From: UMGS172 sp045637775
GTDB taxonomy: Bacteria; Bacillota; Clostridia; Oscillospirales; Acutalibacteraceae
Direction of reading: 5' to 3'
Assembly (NCBI GenBank): GCA_045637775.1
Contig: JAZUAC010000037.1
Coordinates: 35,128-99,127 of the forward strand
Length of the DNA: 64,000 nucleotides
Every line of letters begins with the position of its first letter. Position 1 is the first letter of the stretch. The notes beneath the pieces were generated by a model that saw nothing but the letters and a program-made list of their open reading frames with translations, did no database searches and was not told the origin of the DNA. The position numbers and the translations under genes were made by a program. Positions 44,224 to 52,444 of the stretch are shown piece after piece.

Positions 44224-44715
44224 TTGGAAAAGGTTATTGTAATCGGATGTCCCGGCTCGGGGAAGAGTACATTTGCAAGAAAACTGCAAAATTTAACAAA
44301 GCTGCCTTTGGTATATCTCGATATGCTATTTTGGAACAGTGACAAAACAACCGTCAGCCGCGAAGAGTTTGATAAACGGTTAGATACAGTGCTAAAAACC
44401 GAACGGTGGATTGTTGACGGTAATTACAGCCGAACACTTGAAGTGAGACTTCAAAGGTGCGATACAGTGTTTTTTCTTGACCTTCCCACCGAAGTCTGCC
44501 TTGAAGGTGTAAAGGAACGAAGGGGCAAGGAAAGGCCTGATATGCCATGGGTCGAAACCGAAGAAGACCGAGAATTTGTTGAGTTTATAAAAGATTTTTC
44601 GATGAGTCAACGACCTAAAATTCTTATGCTTTTGGAAAAGTATAAGGATAGAAGTATTTATGTTTTTCACTCGCACGACGAAATGGATAAATATTTGTCA
44701 GACTTTGGAGAATAA
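44224..44715 (+). CDS. Adenylate-kinase-like P-loop protein (FlaR/topology-modulation type)
   Basis: 163 residues. Walker A is GCPGSGKST at residues 9-17. DMLFW near 35, WIVDGNYSRT near 62 and a LID-like KERRGKERPDMPW region follow. It belongs to the small nucleotide-kinase-like family often called topology modulation protein; the substrate is unproven. The TTG start at 44224 is supported by GGAGGTGGA upstream. It is a single gene with its own promoter. Confidence 0.83.
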   Translation: MEKVIVIGCPGSGKSTFARKLQNLTKLPLVYLDMLFWNSDKTTVSREEFDKRLDTVLKTERWIVDGNYSRTLEVRLQRCDTVFFLDLPTEVCLEGVKERRGKERPDMPWVETEEDREFVEFIKDFSMSQRPKILMLLEKYKDRSIYVFHSHDEMDKYLSDFGE

Positions 44716-44719
44716 ATCG

Positions 44720-44748
44720 TTGACTTGACAGCGTTTAAAAGGTATAAT
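44720..44748 (+). promoter_or_regulatory. Promoter for AGCS symporter and cysteine-synthase-like gene
   Basis: TTGACT, 17 bases, TATAAT. Confidence 0.78.
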
Positions 44749-44778
44749 ATTCAAGATATAAACGAAATGAGGGTGTAT

Positions 44779-46206
44779 ATGGAGCTTTTGAAAAATATAG
44801 TCGGTTATATAAGCGACGCAATGTATAGCTACATACTTATAATAATTCTTGTTTTGGGCGGTTTGTATTTTACTTTTCGTACTAAGTTTGTTCAGTTCAG
44901 AACAATAAAGCAACAGTTGAAATCGGTTACCGAAAAGTCTGACGGAAAGGGTGTTTCGTCCTTTCAGGCTTTGATGGTTTCAACCGCATCGCGTGTTGGC
45001 ACGGGTAATATCATCGGTGTTTCAACGGCGCTTATTTTGGGCGGCTTTGGTTCGGTGTTCTGGATGTGGGTCATAGCCCTTATCGGTGCAGCTTCGGCAT
45101 TTATTGAAAGCACATTGGCACAGATATTTAAAAGAAAAGGTCCCGAGGGCAGTTTTGGCGGTCCTGCATATTATATAGAAGCGGCATTTAAAAAGCGTTG
45201 GCTTGGTGTGGTGTTTACCGTGCTGTTGATGTTGACCTACGGTGTCGGCTTTAATATGTTGGCTTCCTTTAATTTGCAGGATACATTTTCGGGGTTCAGC
45301 TTTTATCAAGAACATGACAAGGCATTCCCTTGGATAATTGGCGGAATCATTGCATTGTTGGTTGCCTATTGTCTTATCGGCGGAGGTAAGCGTATTGCAT
45401 CTATTACAGGTTGGATGGTACCTATAATGGGTGTTGCCTATGTTATTGTGGCAATTGTCATTATTGCTATCAATTATAAAGCTATGCCCAAAGTGTTCAG
45501 TACTATTTTTTCACAGGCTTTTGATTTTGAAGCAATATTCGGCGGTTTCGCAGGCTCGTGTGTTATGTACGGTATCAAACGAGGACTGTTTTCCAACGAG
45601 GCAGGTGTCGGCTCGGCACCTAATGCTTCGGCGGCGGCTACCGTCAATCATCCTGTAAAGCAGGGTCTTGTTCAGGTTTTGTCGGTATTTATTGACACAA
45701 TAGTCATCTGTTCGGCAACCGCATTCATGTGTATGAGCTCGGGACTCGATGCGGCGACATTCGTTGACGCAAAGGGTGATGCTTTGGCGGCTTCATATGT
45801 TCAGGAATCCTTGAGACTGTCGTTGGGCAGTTTTGGACCGATATTCATTGCTGTTGCAATGGTTTTGTTTGCGTTTACCACCTTGCTTGGTAATTTGTTC
45901 TATGTTGACAAGTGCTGGAACTACCTTTTTGGTCATGCACCGAGCAAAAAGTTTATGCTTTGCTATCGCTTGGTGGCTTCGGCACTGATTTTGGTCGGCG
46001 CAGGATTGGAAGCAGGTTTACTCTGGGGCGTTGCCGATGTTTTGATGGGCCTTATGGCTATTATCAATATTCCTGTTATCATTATCCTTGGAAAATACGC
46101 TTTCCGTGCTTTGAAGGACTATTTGAAGCAACGCAAAGAGGGTAAAGACCCCGAGTTTAAGGCCAAGAATATTGACCTGCCTTACGATACCGATTATTGG
46201 AATTGA
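44779..46206 (+). CDS. Alanine/glycine:cation symporter family (AGCS) protein
   Basis: 475 residues with about ten membrane helices. Typical signatures are FQALMVSTASRVGTGNIIGVSTAL near residue 58, GPAYYIE near 120, and KRGLFSNEAGVGSAPNASAAA near 275. It imports alanine or glycine with Na+ or H+. ATG 44779 has GAGGG at proper spacing. It lies 13 bases before the cysteine-synthase-like gene, so both are on one mRNA, perhaps taking up a substrate or sparing serine. Confidence 0.93.
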   Translation: MELLKNIVGYISDAMYSYILIIILVLGGLYFTFRTKFVQFRTIKQQLKSVTEKSDGKGVSSFQALMVSTASRVGTGNIIGVSTALILGGFGSVFWMWVIALIGAASAFIESTLAQIFKRKGPEGSFGGPAYYIEAAFKKRWLGVVFTVLLMLTYGVGFNMLASFNLQDTFSGFSFYQEHDKAFPWIIGGIIALLVAYCLIGGGKRIASITGWMVPIMGVAYVIVAIVIIAINYKAMPKVFSTIFSQAFDFEAIFGGFAGSCVMYGIKRGLFSNEAGVGSAPNASAAATVNHPVKQGLVQVLSVFIDTIVICSATAFMCMSSGLDAATFVDAKGDALAASYVQESLRLSLGSFGPIFIAVAMVLFAFTTLLGNLFYVDKCWNYLFGHAPSKKFMLCYRLVASALILVGAGLEAGLLWGVADVLMGLMAIINIPVIIILGKYAFRALKDYLKQRKEGKDPEFKAKNIDLPYDTDYWN

Positions 46207-46219
46207 TTAGGAGATATTT

Positions 46220-47146
46220 ATGATCTGCAACAACATACTTGAGGCTATGGGCAATACCCCCATAATCCGTCTTTCCAGAATGGTTGAGCCCGACATGGCC
46301 GAGATTCTTGTGAAGTTTGAAGGACTTAATGTCGGCGGCTCTATCAAGACCCGTACTGCATATAATATGATTCTCGATGCCGAGCAGAAGGGTGTCATCA
46401 ATAAGGATACAATCATTGTTGAACCCACAAGCGGAAACCAAGGCATTGGTCTTGCTTTGGTTGGAGCTGTAAGAGGCTATAAAACCAAGATAATCATGCC
46501 CGATTCGGTTAGTGAAGAGCGTAGAAAGCTGGTCAACCACTACGGTGCAGAGGTTATTTTGGTGCACGATGCAGGCAATATCGGCGAGTGTATTGAGGAG
46601 TGTGTCAAAACCGCTTTAAGAATGCAGGCCGAGGACAAAAATGTGTTTGTACCCCAACAGTTTGAAAACCCTGCCAACCCGCAAATTCAAAGAGAACAGA
46701 CCGCAATGGAGATAATCAATGCGGTAGGCAAGCCGATTCACGGATTTTGCTCGGGTATTGGTACCGGTGGTACTATCACCGGTATCGGTGAGGTGCTTAA
46801 GGCTCACAATCCCGAGATGGAAATTTGGGCGGTTGAACCCGAAAATGCCGCTATGCTTTCGGGTGGTTCGATCGGCACGCATATTCAAATGGGTATTGGT
46901 GACGGTGTAATCCCCAAGATTCTCAATCAGAATATCTATAATGATATTTGCATTATCAAGGATGATGAGGCTATAACCACCGCCAAGGAGCTTGCCTCGA
47001 AAGAGGGTATAATGTGCGGAATTTCGAGTGGCACAAATGTCGCCGCCGCAATCAAGCTTGCTAAAAAATTAGGCAAGGGAAAAACGGTAGTAACCGTCCT
47101 CCCCGACACCGCAGAGAGATACTTCTCAACTCCTTTGTTTGAATAA
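46220..47146 (+). CDS. Cysteine synthase family PLP enzyme, variant motifs
   Basis: 308 residues of fold type II. The PLP lysine is Lys43 in GGSIKTRTA, where most CysK read SVKDR. The substrate loop is TSGNQGIGLA, where most read SGNTG. The phosphate loop is GIGTGGTITG near residue 177. The variants suggest a special clade: possibly O-acetylserine sulfhydrylase, but other beta-replacement or ammonia-lyase activity is possible. It follows an AGCS amino-acid carrier, and a terminator follows it. Confidence 0.83.
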   Translation: MICNNILEAMGNTPIIRLSRMVEPDMAEILVKFEGLNVGGSIKTRTAYNMILDAEQKGVINKDTIIVEPTSGNQGIGLALVGAVRGYKTKIIMPDSVSEERRKLVNHYGAEVILVHDAGNIGECIEECVKTALRMQAEDKNVFVPQQFENPANPQIQREQTAMEIINAVGKPIHGFCSGIGTGGTITGIGEVLKAHNPEMEIWAVEPENAAMLSGGSIGTHIQMGIGDGVIPKILNQNIYNDICIIKDDEAITTAKELASKEGIMCGISSGTNVAAAIKLAKKLGKGKTVVTVLPDTAERYFSTPLFE

Positions 47147-47161
47147 TTTTTTAAATCAGAT

Positions 47162-47198
47162 CACCCAACCTCTAAATTACAGAGGTTGGGTGTTTTTC
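47162..47198 (+). terminator. Terminator after cysteine-synthase-like gene
   Basis: CACCCAACCTCT / AGAGGTTGGGTG is followed by TTTTTC. Confidence 0.9.
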
Positions 47199-47220
47199 AA
47201 TGTTGAAAAATGATATTTTC

Positions 47221-47249
47221 TTGACGAATGTTGATAAATCAACTATACT
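47221..47249 (+). promoter_or_regulatory. Promoter for OYE-aconitase X operon
   Basis: TTGACG, 17 bases, TATACT. Confidence 0.75.
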
Positions 47250-47305
47250 GTAATTGTGAAATTAAATGTGCGCTTTGGTGCACACATGAAAGGTAAGTGC
47301 TTTAA

Positions 47306-49366
47306 ATGGATCAAAAATATGAAGCTCTGTTTACTCCTTGGAAAATCGGCAATGTTGAGATCAAAAACCGTATAGTCATGTGCCCTATGGGCGGTACATC
47401 GTTGTTCGGTTGGTTTGAACTTACGGGTTGCGGTTTTGACAAAGAGGCCGCCAAACTGTTTTTGGAAAGAGCAAACAATAATGTCGGTTTGATAATTCCC
47501 GGTATCGCACCTTTGAGAGATACTTTTTGGGGTAAATGGCTTTGGCAGAACCCCAAGATGTTCAAAGAATTAAAGGTCTTTATGGACGAAATACATAAGA
47601 CAGGTGCAAAGCTGTTTATTCAGCTCACGGCAGGTATGGGTCGTTCGTGGGCTATTACCGAGCTTGTTGCACCGCTTCACAAAAACAAGTTCACAAGAGC
47701 TATCGTCAAGCCTATTATTGATACCTCGCATGAGTTGGCATCTCCCAGTGAGCAACCCTCTCGCTGGGCACACGACATCATCTGTCCCGAAATGACGGTT
47801 GAACAGATTCATGAAATTATCGAGGCATTTGCCAAGACGGCCAAGCTTTGTAAAGAGGCAGGCGTTGACGGTGTTGAGGTTCACGCCGTTCACGAAGGCT
47901 ATCTTCTTGATCAGTTTGCTATCGAATTTTTCAATAAGCGTACCGATGAATACGGTGGTTCTTTTGAAAATCGCTATCGCTTTGCGGCCGAGGTTGTAAA
48001 GGCTATTAAAGAATCCTGCGGTGACGATTATCCGGTATCGTTGCGTTACTCGGTCGAGTCCAAGATGAGGGGCTTCTGCGAGGGTGCTACGCCGGGTGAG
48101 GAGTATACCGAGGTTGGCCGTGCAATGGAGGAATCCGAAAAAGCGGCAAAATATCTGCAGGATGCAGGTTATGATATGCTTAATGCCGACAACGGCACTT
48201 ATGACTCTTGGTACTGGGCACATCCGCCTATGTATATGCCCGAAAACTGCAACCTTGAGGATGTTGCACACATCAAAAAGTTTGTTGATATTCCCGTTGT
48301 CTGTGCAGGCCGTATGGACCCCGAGGTTGGTGCTAAAGCGGTTGCCGACGGCAGTATTGACGCTGTCGGTATCGCCCGTCAGTTCCTTGTTGACCCCGAG
48401 TGGATAACCAAGCTGATTGACGACCGACTTGAGGAAATCAAGCCTTGTATCTGCTGTCACGCAGGTTGCTTCAACTTCTCAACAAGCAAGGGTCACGCCA
48501 ATACACAGGCTTTGAGTGACACAATGGGTCTTTCGCGTTGTGCATTGAATCCCGAAACAATGCAATCCAAGAAATATCACCTTGAACCTGCCAAAAGAAA
48601 GAAAAATATTGCTGTTATCGGTGGCGGTATCGGTGGTATGGAGGCGGCGTTGGTTCTTACAAAACGCGGTCACAAGGTCACGATTTATGAAAAGACCGAC
48701 CGTCTTGGCGGTGTGTTTGTTGCTGCTGCAGCACCTTCTTTCAAGGAAAAAGACCGCGATTTGATCAAGTGGTACATCCGTGAGGTCAACCAAAACGGCA
48801 TAGAGGTCAAATTTAATACCGAAATTACCGATATAAAAACATTGGATGCCGATGAGATTATTGTTGCAACCGGTGCCGTTGCTAAAAAGATACCCGTAAA
48901 GGGTGCTGAAATGGCCATAGAGGCGGTTGATTATCTTCTCGGCAACAAAACTGTCGGTGAAAATGTTGTGGTTATCGGTGGCGGACTTACCGGTTGTGAA
49001 ATTGCTTACGACCTTTACCTCAACGGCAAAAAACCGACCATTGTTGAGATGCAGAATGACCTTATCACCACACCCGGTATCTGTCTTGCTAACACAAGCT
49101 ACCTCCGTGATTTCTTTAAGACCAATAAGGTCCCCGTTCATCTTGAAACCTCGCTTTCAGAGATTGGCGACGGCTTTGTTGTGCTTAAGGATAAGGAAGG
49201 CAAGACCTTCAATGTCGAGTGCGACTCGGTCGTGCTGTCGGTCGGTTACAATCCCGCACCCGTTGTCAAAAAAGGCGGAAAGGTTCACGTTATTGGCGAT
49301 GCCAAGGCCGTCGGAAACCTCCGCACCGTTATCTGGGGTGCTTGGGACGTGGCTATGAAAATTTGA
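47306..49366 (+). CDS. Old-yellow-enzyme family NADH:flavin oxidoreductase with FAD domain
   Basis: 686 residues, the layout of 2,4-dienoyl-CoA/2-enoate reductases. Residues 1-370 form an FMN TIM barrel with FNKRTDEYGGSFENRYRF near 210-230. A 4Fe-4S cluster motif CICCHAGCF, with a further Cys in SRCALNPE, lies near 375-415. Two dinucleotide folds follow: VIGGGIGGMEAAL near 435 and VVIGGGLTGCEIAYD near 555. It should move electrons from NAD(P)H through FAD and FeS to FMN and reduce an activated C=C bond. It is followed by aconitase X genes, hinting at a hydroxy-acid or hydroxyproline-like substrate. The barrel's exact ligand is unknown. Confidence 0.9.
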   Translation: MDQKYEALFTPWKIGNVEIKNRIVMCPMGGTSLFGWFELTGCGFDKEAAKLFLERANNNVGLIIPGIAPLRDTFWGKWLWQNPKMFKELKVFMDEIHKTGAKLFIQLTAGMGRSWAITELVAPLHKNKFTRAIVKPIIDTSHELASPSEQPSRWAHDIICPEMTVEQIHEIIEAFAKTAKLCKEAGVDGVEVHAVHEGYLLDQFAIEFFNKRTDEYGGSFENRYRFAAEVVKAIKESCGDDYPVSLRYSVESKMRGFCEGATPGEEYTEVGRAMEESEKAAKYLQDAGYDMLNADNGTYDSWYWAHPPMYMPENCNLEDVAHIKKFVDIPVVCAGRMDPEVGAKAVADGSIDAVGIARQFLVDPEWITKLIDDRLEEIKPCICCHAGCFNFSTSKGHANTQALSDTMGLSRCALNPETMQSKKYHLEPAKRKKNIAVIGGGIGGMEAALVLTKRGHKVTIYEKTDRLGGVFVAAAAPSFKEKDRDLIKWYIREVNQNGIEVKFNTEITDIKTLDADEIIVATGAVAKKIPVKGAEMAIEAVDYLLGNKTVGENVVVIGGGLTGCEIAYDLYLNGKKPTIVEMQNDLITTPGICLANTSYLRDFFKTNKVPVHLETSLSEIGDGFVVLKDKEGKTFNVECDSVVLSVGYNPAPVVKKGGKVHVIGDAKAVGNLRTVIWGAWDVAMKI

Positions 49367-49376
49367 TTTATAATTG

Positions 49377-49473
49377 TAGGGACCGACGTGATTCCCCTGA
49401 TAGGGGAAATGTCCGCGAAGCGGACAAAAGGGTAATGGCGAGCAATGCTCGTCGTAACCTCGGCGGTCCGAAA
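49377..49473. repeat. Multi-hairpin element inside the operon
   Basis: 97 bases with dyads TCCCCT/AGGGGA, GTCCGC/GCGGAC and GAGCA/TGCTC, enclosed by GACCG / CGGTC. It begins TGTAGGGACC, like other dispersed elements. It lies between the reductase and aconitase X genes, and may be transcribed. Confidence 0.7.
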
Positions 49474-49492
49474 TAAAAAAGGAGTGGATTTT

Positions 49493-50767
49493 ATGCAATT
49501 AACCGCTGAACAACAGGCAATACTCAACGGTGAAAAAGGCGAAACCATGGCCAAGGTTATGAAAACCATGGTTATGTATGGTGATGCTTTTGAGGCCGAA
49601 AAGTTAGTTCCTATTACATCCGATTACAACCACCTTGTTACCTCGTTTGGTCTTAAGGTAATGTCACCCGTTTACGACCTTATGCAACAGCTTCTTGATG
49701 CAGGGGTTGCTTCGGGTCAAAAATTCTCGGTCGACCCAAGACCGGTGGACAAAAATGTTCCTGCAAACTTTTTGCAGAACATTGTTTTCAATAAATTGAT
49801 GTATACCAAGCAAAAGTCATACGAAGGTCAGTTGAAAAAACTTGGCCTTATGAATGACGATGCTTTCACCTGCACCTGCTATATGGATGAGGTTGGCAAC
49901 AAGCCTAAAAAGGGCGATGTTTTGTCATGGGCAGAGTCTTCGGCTGTGGTTTATGCCAACTCGGTTTTGGGTGCAAGATGCAACCGCAACTCAGGTATTA
50001 TTGATATTATGGGTTCTATCGTAGGCTATGTTCCTTATTTCGGATTGCTTACCGATGAGGGTAGAAAGGCTACCTGGGTAGTAAAAATTGAAACCACCAA
50101 CAAACCCGAAGCACAGTTACTTGGTTCTGCAATCGGTATGAAGGTTATGGAGGACGTTCCTTACATTGTAGGTCTTGATAAGTGGCTTGGAACCGAACTT
50201 TCGGACGCTGCTTGCACCTATCTCAAGGACTTCGGTGCTGCTACGGCTTCAAACGGTGCTGTTGGCCTTTATCATATCGAAAACCTTACTCCCGAAGCAG
50301 TAGAGCAGGGAAAAGACCTTATAGTTGAAGGTGCAAAGGAATATATCATTGACGATGCCGAGCTTGAAAGGGTCAAGAATAACTATCCCGTTATTTGGAA
50401 AAATCCCGATGCCGAACCCAAGCTTTGTTTCATGGGTTGCCCTCACATGAGCCTCGAACAGTTGAAATCTTGGACCGAAAAGGTTGAGGCGGCTTTGAAG
50501 GAATATGGCCACAAAAAGGTGGTTATTCCCACCGTTTTCACCGCTGCGCCCAAGGTTTTGGAGCAGTTTAACAAGACTGAATACGCTGAAAGACTTAAGG
50601 CAACGGGTGTTATCACCTCATACATCTGTCCCTTGATGTATATGAATAATCCGTTGTGCAAGAAGATGCCTGTCATCACATCCTCTAATAAATTGCGTAC
50701 CTATACCACGGCACGCTATTACACCGATGATGAGATACTTGTGGCCATCACCAAGGGAGGTAAATAA
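49493..50767 (+). CDS. Aconitase X catalytic subunit (DUF521)
   Basis: 424 residues of AcnX large-subunit type. Characteristic pieces are the early LTAEQQAILNGEKG, CTCYMDEVGN near residue 137, GARCNRNSGIIDI near 165, CFMGCPHMSLEQL near 322, and the tail SSNKLRTYTTARYY. AcnX enzymes dehydrate substrates such as cis-3-hydroxy-L-proline or mevalonate 5-phosphate using an Fe-S centre. ATG 49493 has AAGGAGTG before it. It is followed by the small swivel subunit one base after its stop. Which hydroxy acid it uses is unknown. Confidence 0.9.
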   Translation: MQLTAEQQAILNGEKGETMAKVMKTMVMYGDAFEAEKLVPITSDYNHLVTSFGLKVMSPVYDLMQQLLDAGVASGQKFSVDPRPVDKNVPANFLQNIVFNKLMYTKQKSYEGQLKKLGLMNDDAFTCTCYMDEVGNKPKKGDVLSWAESSAVVYANSVLGARCNRNSGIIDIMGSIVGYVPYFGLLTDEGRKATWVVKIETTNKPEAQLLGSAIGMKVMEDVPYIVGLDKWLGTELSDAACTYLKDFGAATASNGAVGLYHIENLTPEAVEQGKDLIVEGAKEYIIDDAELERVKNNYPVIWKNPDAEPKLCFMGCPHMSLEQLKSWTEKVEAALKEYGHKKVVIPTVFTAAPKVLEQFNKTEYAERLKATGVITSYICPLMYMNNPLCKKMPVITSSNKLRTYTTARYYTDDEILVAITKGGK

Positions 50768-50768
50768 G

Positions 50769-51212
50769 ATGAGAGAATTTAAAGGACGTGTAGTTACCCC
50801 CGGTACCGTTACAGCCGAGGCTGTTGTCACTCGACAGGGATTCAACACCTTGGCATCAATGCAGATGGCATTGCAGTTTGGCGATAAAAAGGTCAAATGC
50901 GGTGACCAATCCAACCCCGACCTTTACGAAAAGCCGTTGTTCAATAAGGCACTTTGCCTGCCGCAGACCATTGGTTCAACCACGGGTGGTCTTGTGCTTT
51001 ACTGTGCTTGTGCAATGGGTCGTCAGCCTGCATGTATGCTGTTTGCCAACCACATCGACTCGCTTGCGGCTGCAGGTGCCGTTTTGGCCGATGTTTGGGT
51101 AGATGGCGTTACAATGCCGGTTATCGATTGTCTTGGCGATGAGTTTTTGGACTATGTCAAGGACGGCATGAGCATCACCGTGAAGGAAGACGGAACGGTG
51201 GTTGTTGATTAA
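50769..51212 (+). CDS. Aconitase X swivel domain, small subunit (DUF126)
   Basis: 147 residues of the DUF126 swivel fold. It starts MREFKGRVVTPG, with QTIGSTTGGLVLY near residue 62, where the catalytic serine is expected, and VDGVTMPVIDC near 115. It forms the active AcnX heterodimer with the preceding protein. The start codon follows the large-subunit stop at once. The separate-subunit form is the archaeal/bacterial split type. The operon ends in a large nested hairpin. Confidence 0.9.
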   Translation: MREFKGRVVTPGTVTAEAVVTRQGFNTLASMQMALQFGDKKVKCGDQSNPDLYEKPLFNKALCLPQTIGSTTGGLVLYCACAMGRQPACMLFANHIDSLAAAGAVLADVWVDGVTMPVIDCLGDEFLDYVKDGMSITVKEDGTVVVD

Positions 51213-51235
51213 ATTAAATTAAATTAAATATTAAG

Positions 51236-51371
51236 AGGCTGTCTCGTTAAGAAGTTACTTTCATGTGAATTCAAACCGTAGAGGCGAACTTTGTTCGCCC
51301 GCGGGTGTTCACAGAACGCCCCTACAAATGTGTTTGGGCTTGAATCCTTTGGCTAATGAGACAGCTTTTTT
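51236..51371 (+). terminator. Terminator split by a nested palindromic element
   Basis: The outer stem GCTGTCTCGTTA (51238) pairs with TAATGAGACAGC (ending 51365) and is followed by TTTTTT. Its loop of about 100 bases holds a GTAGAGGCG ... CGCCCCTAC element (51279-51324) with its own hairpins. It can end the aconitase X operon. It appears that a dispersed repeat sits inside the terminator loop. Confidence 0.7.
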
Positions 51372-51447
51372 GTAACCGTTTTTTGTGATCAAACATAAAA
51401 TAAACAAGGGGACAAACCCCAGAAATAATAAACAAAGGACGGTTTTT

Positions 51448-51681
51448 ATGAGAGAATACGATTCCTGTAATTCCTGCCGTGATGCAGGTTGCACCTATGC
51501 TATTCCCGGTATTTTGGCAGCGTTGTTCTTTGCTGTGGTGGGACTTTTAGTCGGAGCTGCGGTTTCGGCAACAATACTTGCCAACCTTGCTGCATTTATC
51601 GTGCTTGCAGTCGTGCTTTTGGTGTTGCTCGGCATTTGGGCAATCGTCCGTTTCTGCCGTTGCAGGCGCTACAGAGATTAG
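51448..51681 (+). CDS. Small cysteine-flanked membrane protein
   Basis: 77 residues. The N-terminus has CNSCRDAGC, then two hydrophobic segments (residues 18-40 and 43-65), then a basic cysteine tail (RFCRCRRYRD). Both ends probably lie on the same membrane side. No family was recognised. An AAAGGA site precedes the ATG; a terminator follows. The cysteine clusters might bind metal or form disulfides. Confidence 0.68.
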   Translation: MREYDSCNSCRDAGCTYAIPGILAALFFAVVGLLVGAAVSATILANLAAFIVLAVVLLVLLGIWAIVRFCRCRRYRD

Positions 51682-51690
51682 TCAAAATTT

Positions 51691-51718
51691 AAAGGAGGGT
51701 TAAACCCCTCCTTTTTTT
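51691..51718 (+). terminator. Terminator after small membrane protein
   Basis: AAAGGAGGG / CCCTCCTTT is followed by a T-run. Confidence 0.85.
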
Positions 51719-51843
51719 ATTTGCCCGCAAAACTAAACTTGGTGGCGGGAATCTTGACTATGCGTTGGAAAAGTAATATAATATAAACATAACACAACAA
51801 TGTGAAACAAAGGTTTAGATATTGTCTGAAAACGGAGAATGTT

Positions 51844-52377
51844 ATGAAATTACTTATGCACACCTGCTGTGCGCCGTGTTCGATAATGTGTATCGACACG
51901 TTGCGCCGCGAGGAAATAGACCCTATACTCTATTGGTATAATCCCAACATCCACCCGATGAAGGAATACAAAATGCGTAAAAATACTTTGGTGGATTATG
52001 CAAAATCGGTGGGGTCGAAGCTGATTATCGAAAACGAATACGGACTTCGCAAATTTATCGAGGGGATATACCCCGATTTTAATAACCGTTGCGGTTTTTG
52101 TTATGAAATTCGCTTTGACCAAACGGCAAAATTTGCCGCGGAAAACGGTTTTGATGCCTTTACCTCAACACTTTTTGTCAGTCCTTATCAGAATCACGAA
52201 CTGCTTATAAAAACCGCCGAAGAAGCGGCAAATAAGTATAATATAGATTTTTTGTACCGTGATTTCAGACCCTATTTCAAAGAGGGTCAGGAAAAAGCAC
52301 GGGAACTCGAGCTTTATATGCAAAAATACTGTGGTTGTGTTTTCAGTGAAGAAGACCGATACACAAAACGCAAGTGA
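51844..52377 (+). CDS. queH: Epoxyqueuosine reductase QueH
   Basis: 177 residues of the DUF208/QueH family. The N-terminus MHTCCAPCS gives the paired cysteines, with further Cys in NRCGFCYEIR near residue 82 and YCGCVFSEEDRY near 160. YNPNIHPMKEY near 38 is also typical. QueH makes queuosine from epoxyqueuosine in tRNA, replacing QueG in anaerobes. ATG 51844 follows CGGAGAA. It is independent of neighbours. Confidence 0.92.
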   Translation: MKLLMHTCCAPCSIMCIDTLRREEIDPILYWYNPNIHPMKEYKMRKNTLVDYAKSVGSKLIIENEYGLRKFIEGIYPDFNNRCGFCYEIRFDQTAKFAAENGFDAFTSTLFVSPYQNHELLIKTAEEAANKYNIDFLYRDFRPYFKEGQEKARELELYMQKYCGCVFSEEDRYTKRK

Positions 52378-52444
52378 AAATAGCATAAACCCAAGAATTT
52401 ATTAACCGTATTCGGCATACCTTTAAGTAAAAGGGGTGTCGAAT

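Noticed and set aside
47570..48460. 296-codon minus-strand frame opposite the reductase
   Set aside because: Lies wholly inside the FMN barrel gene; no motif or start signal.
51209..51230. Short AAATT tandem repeats as a CRISPR or origin signal
   Set aside because: Only a few five-base units, no spacers and no associated genes; a simple slippage tract.
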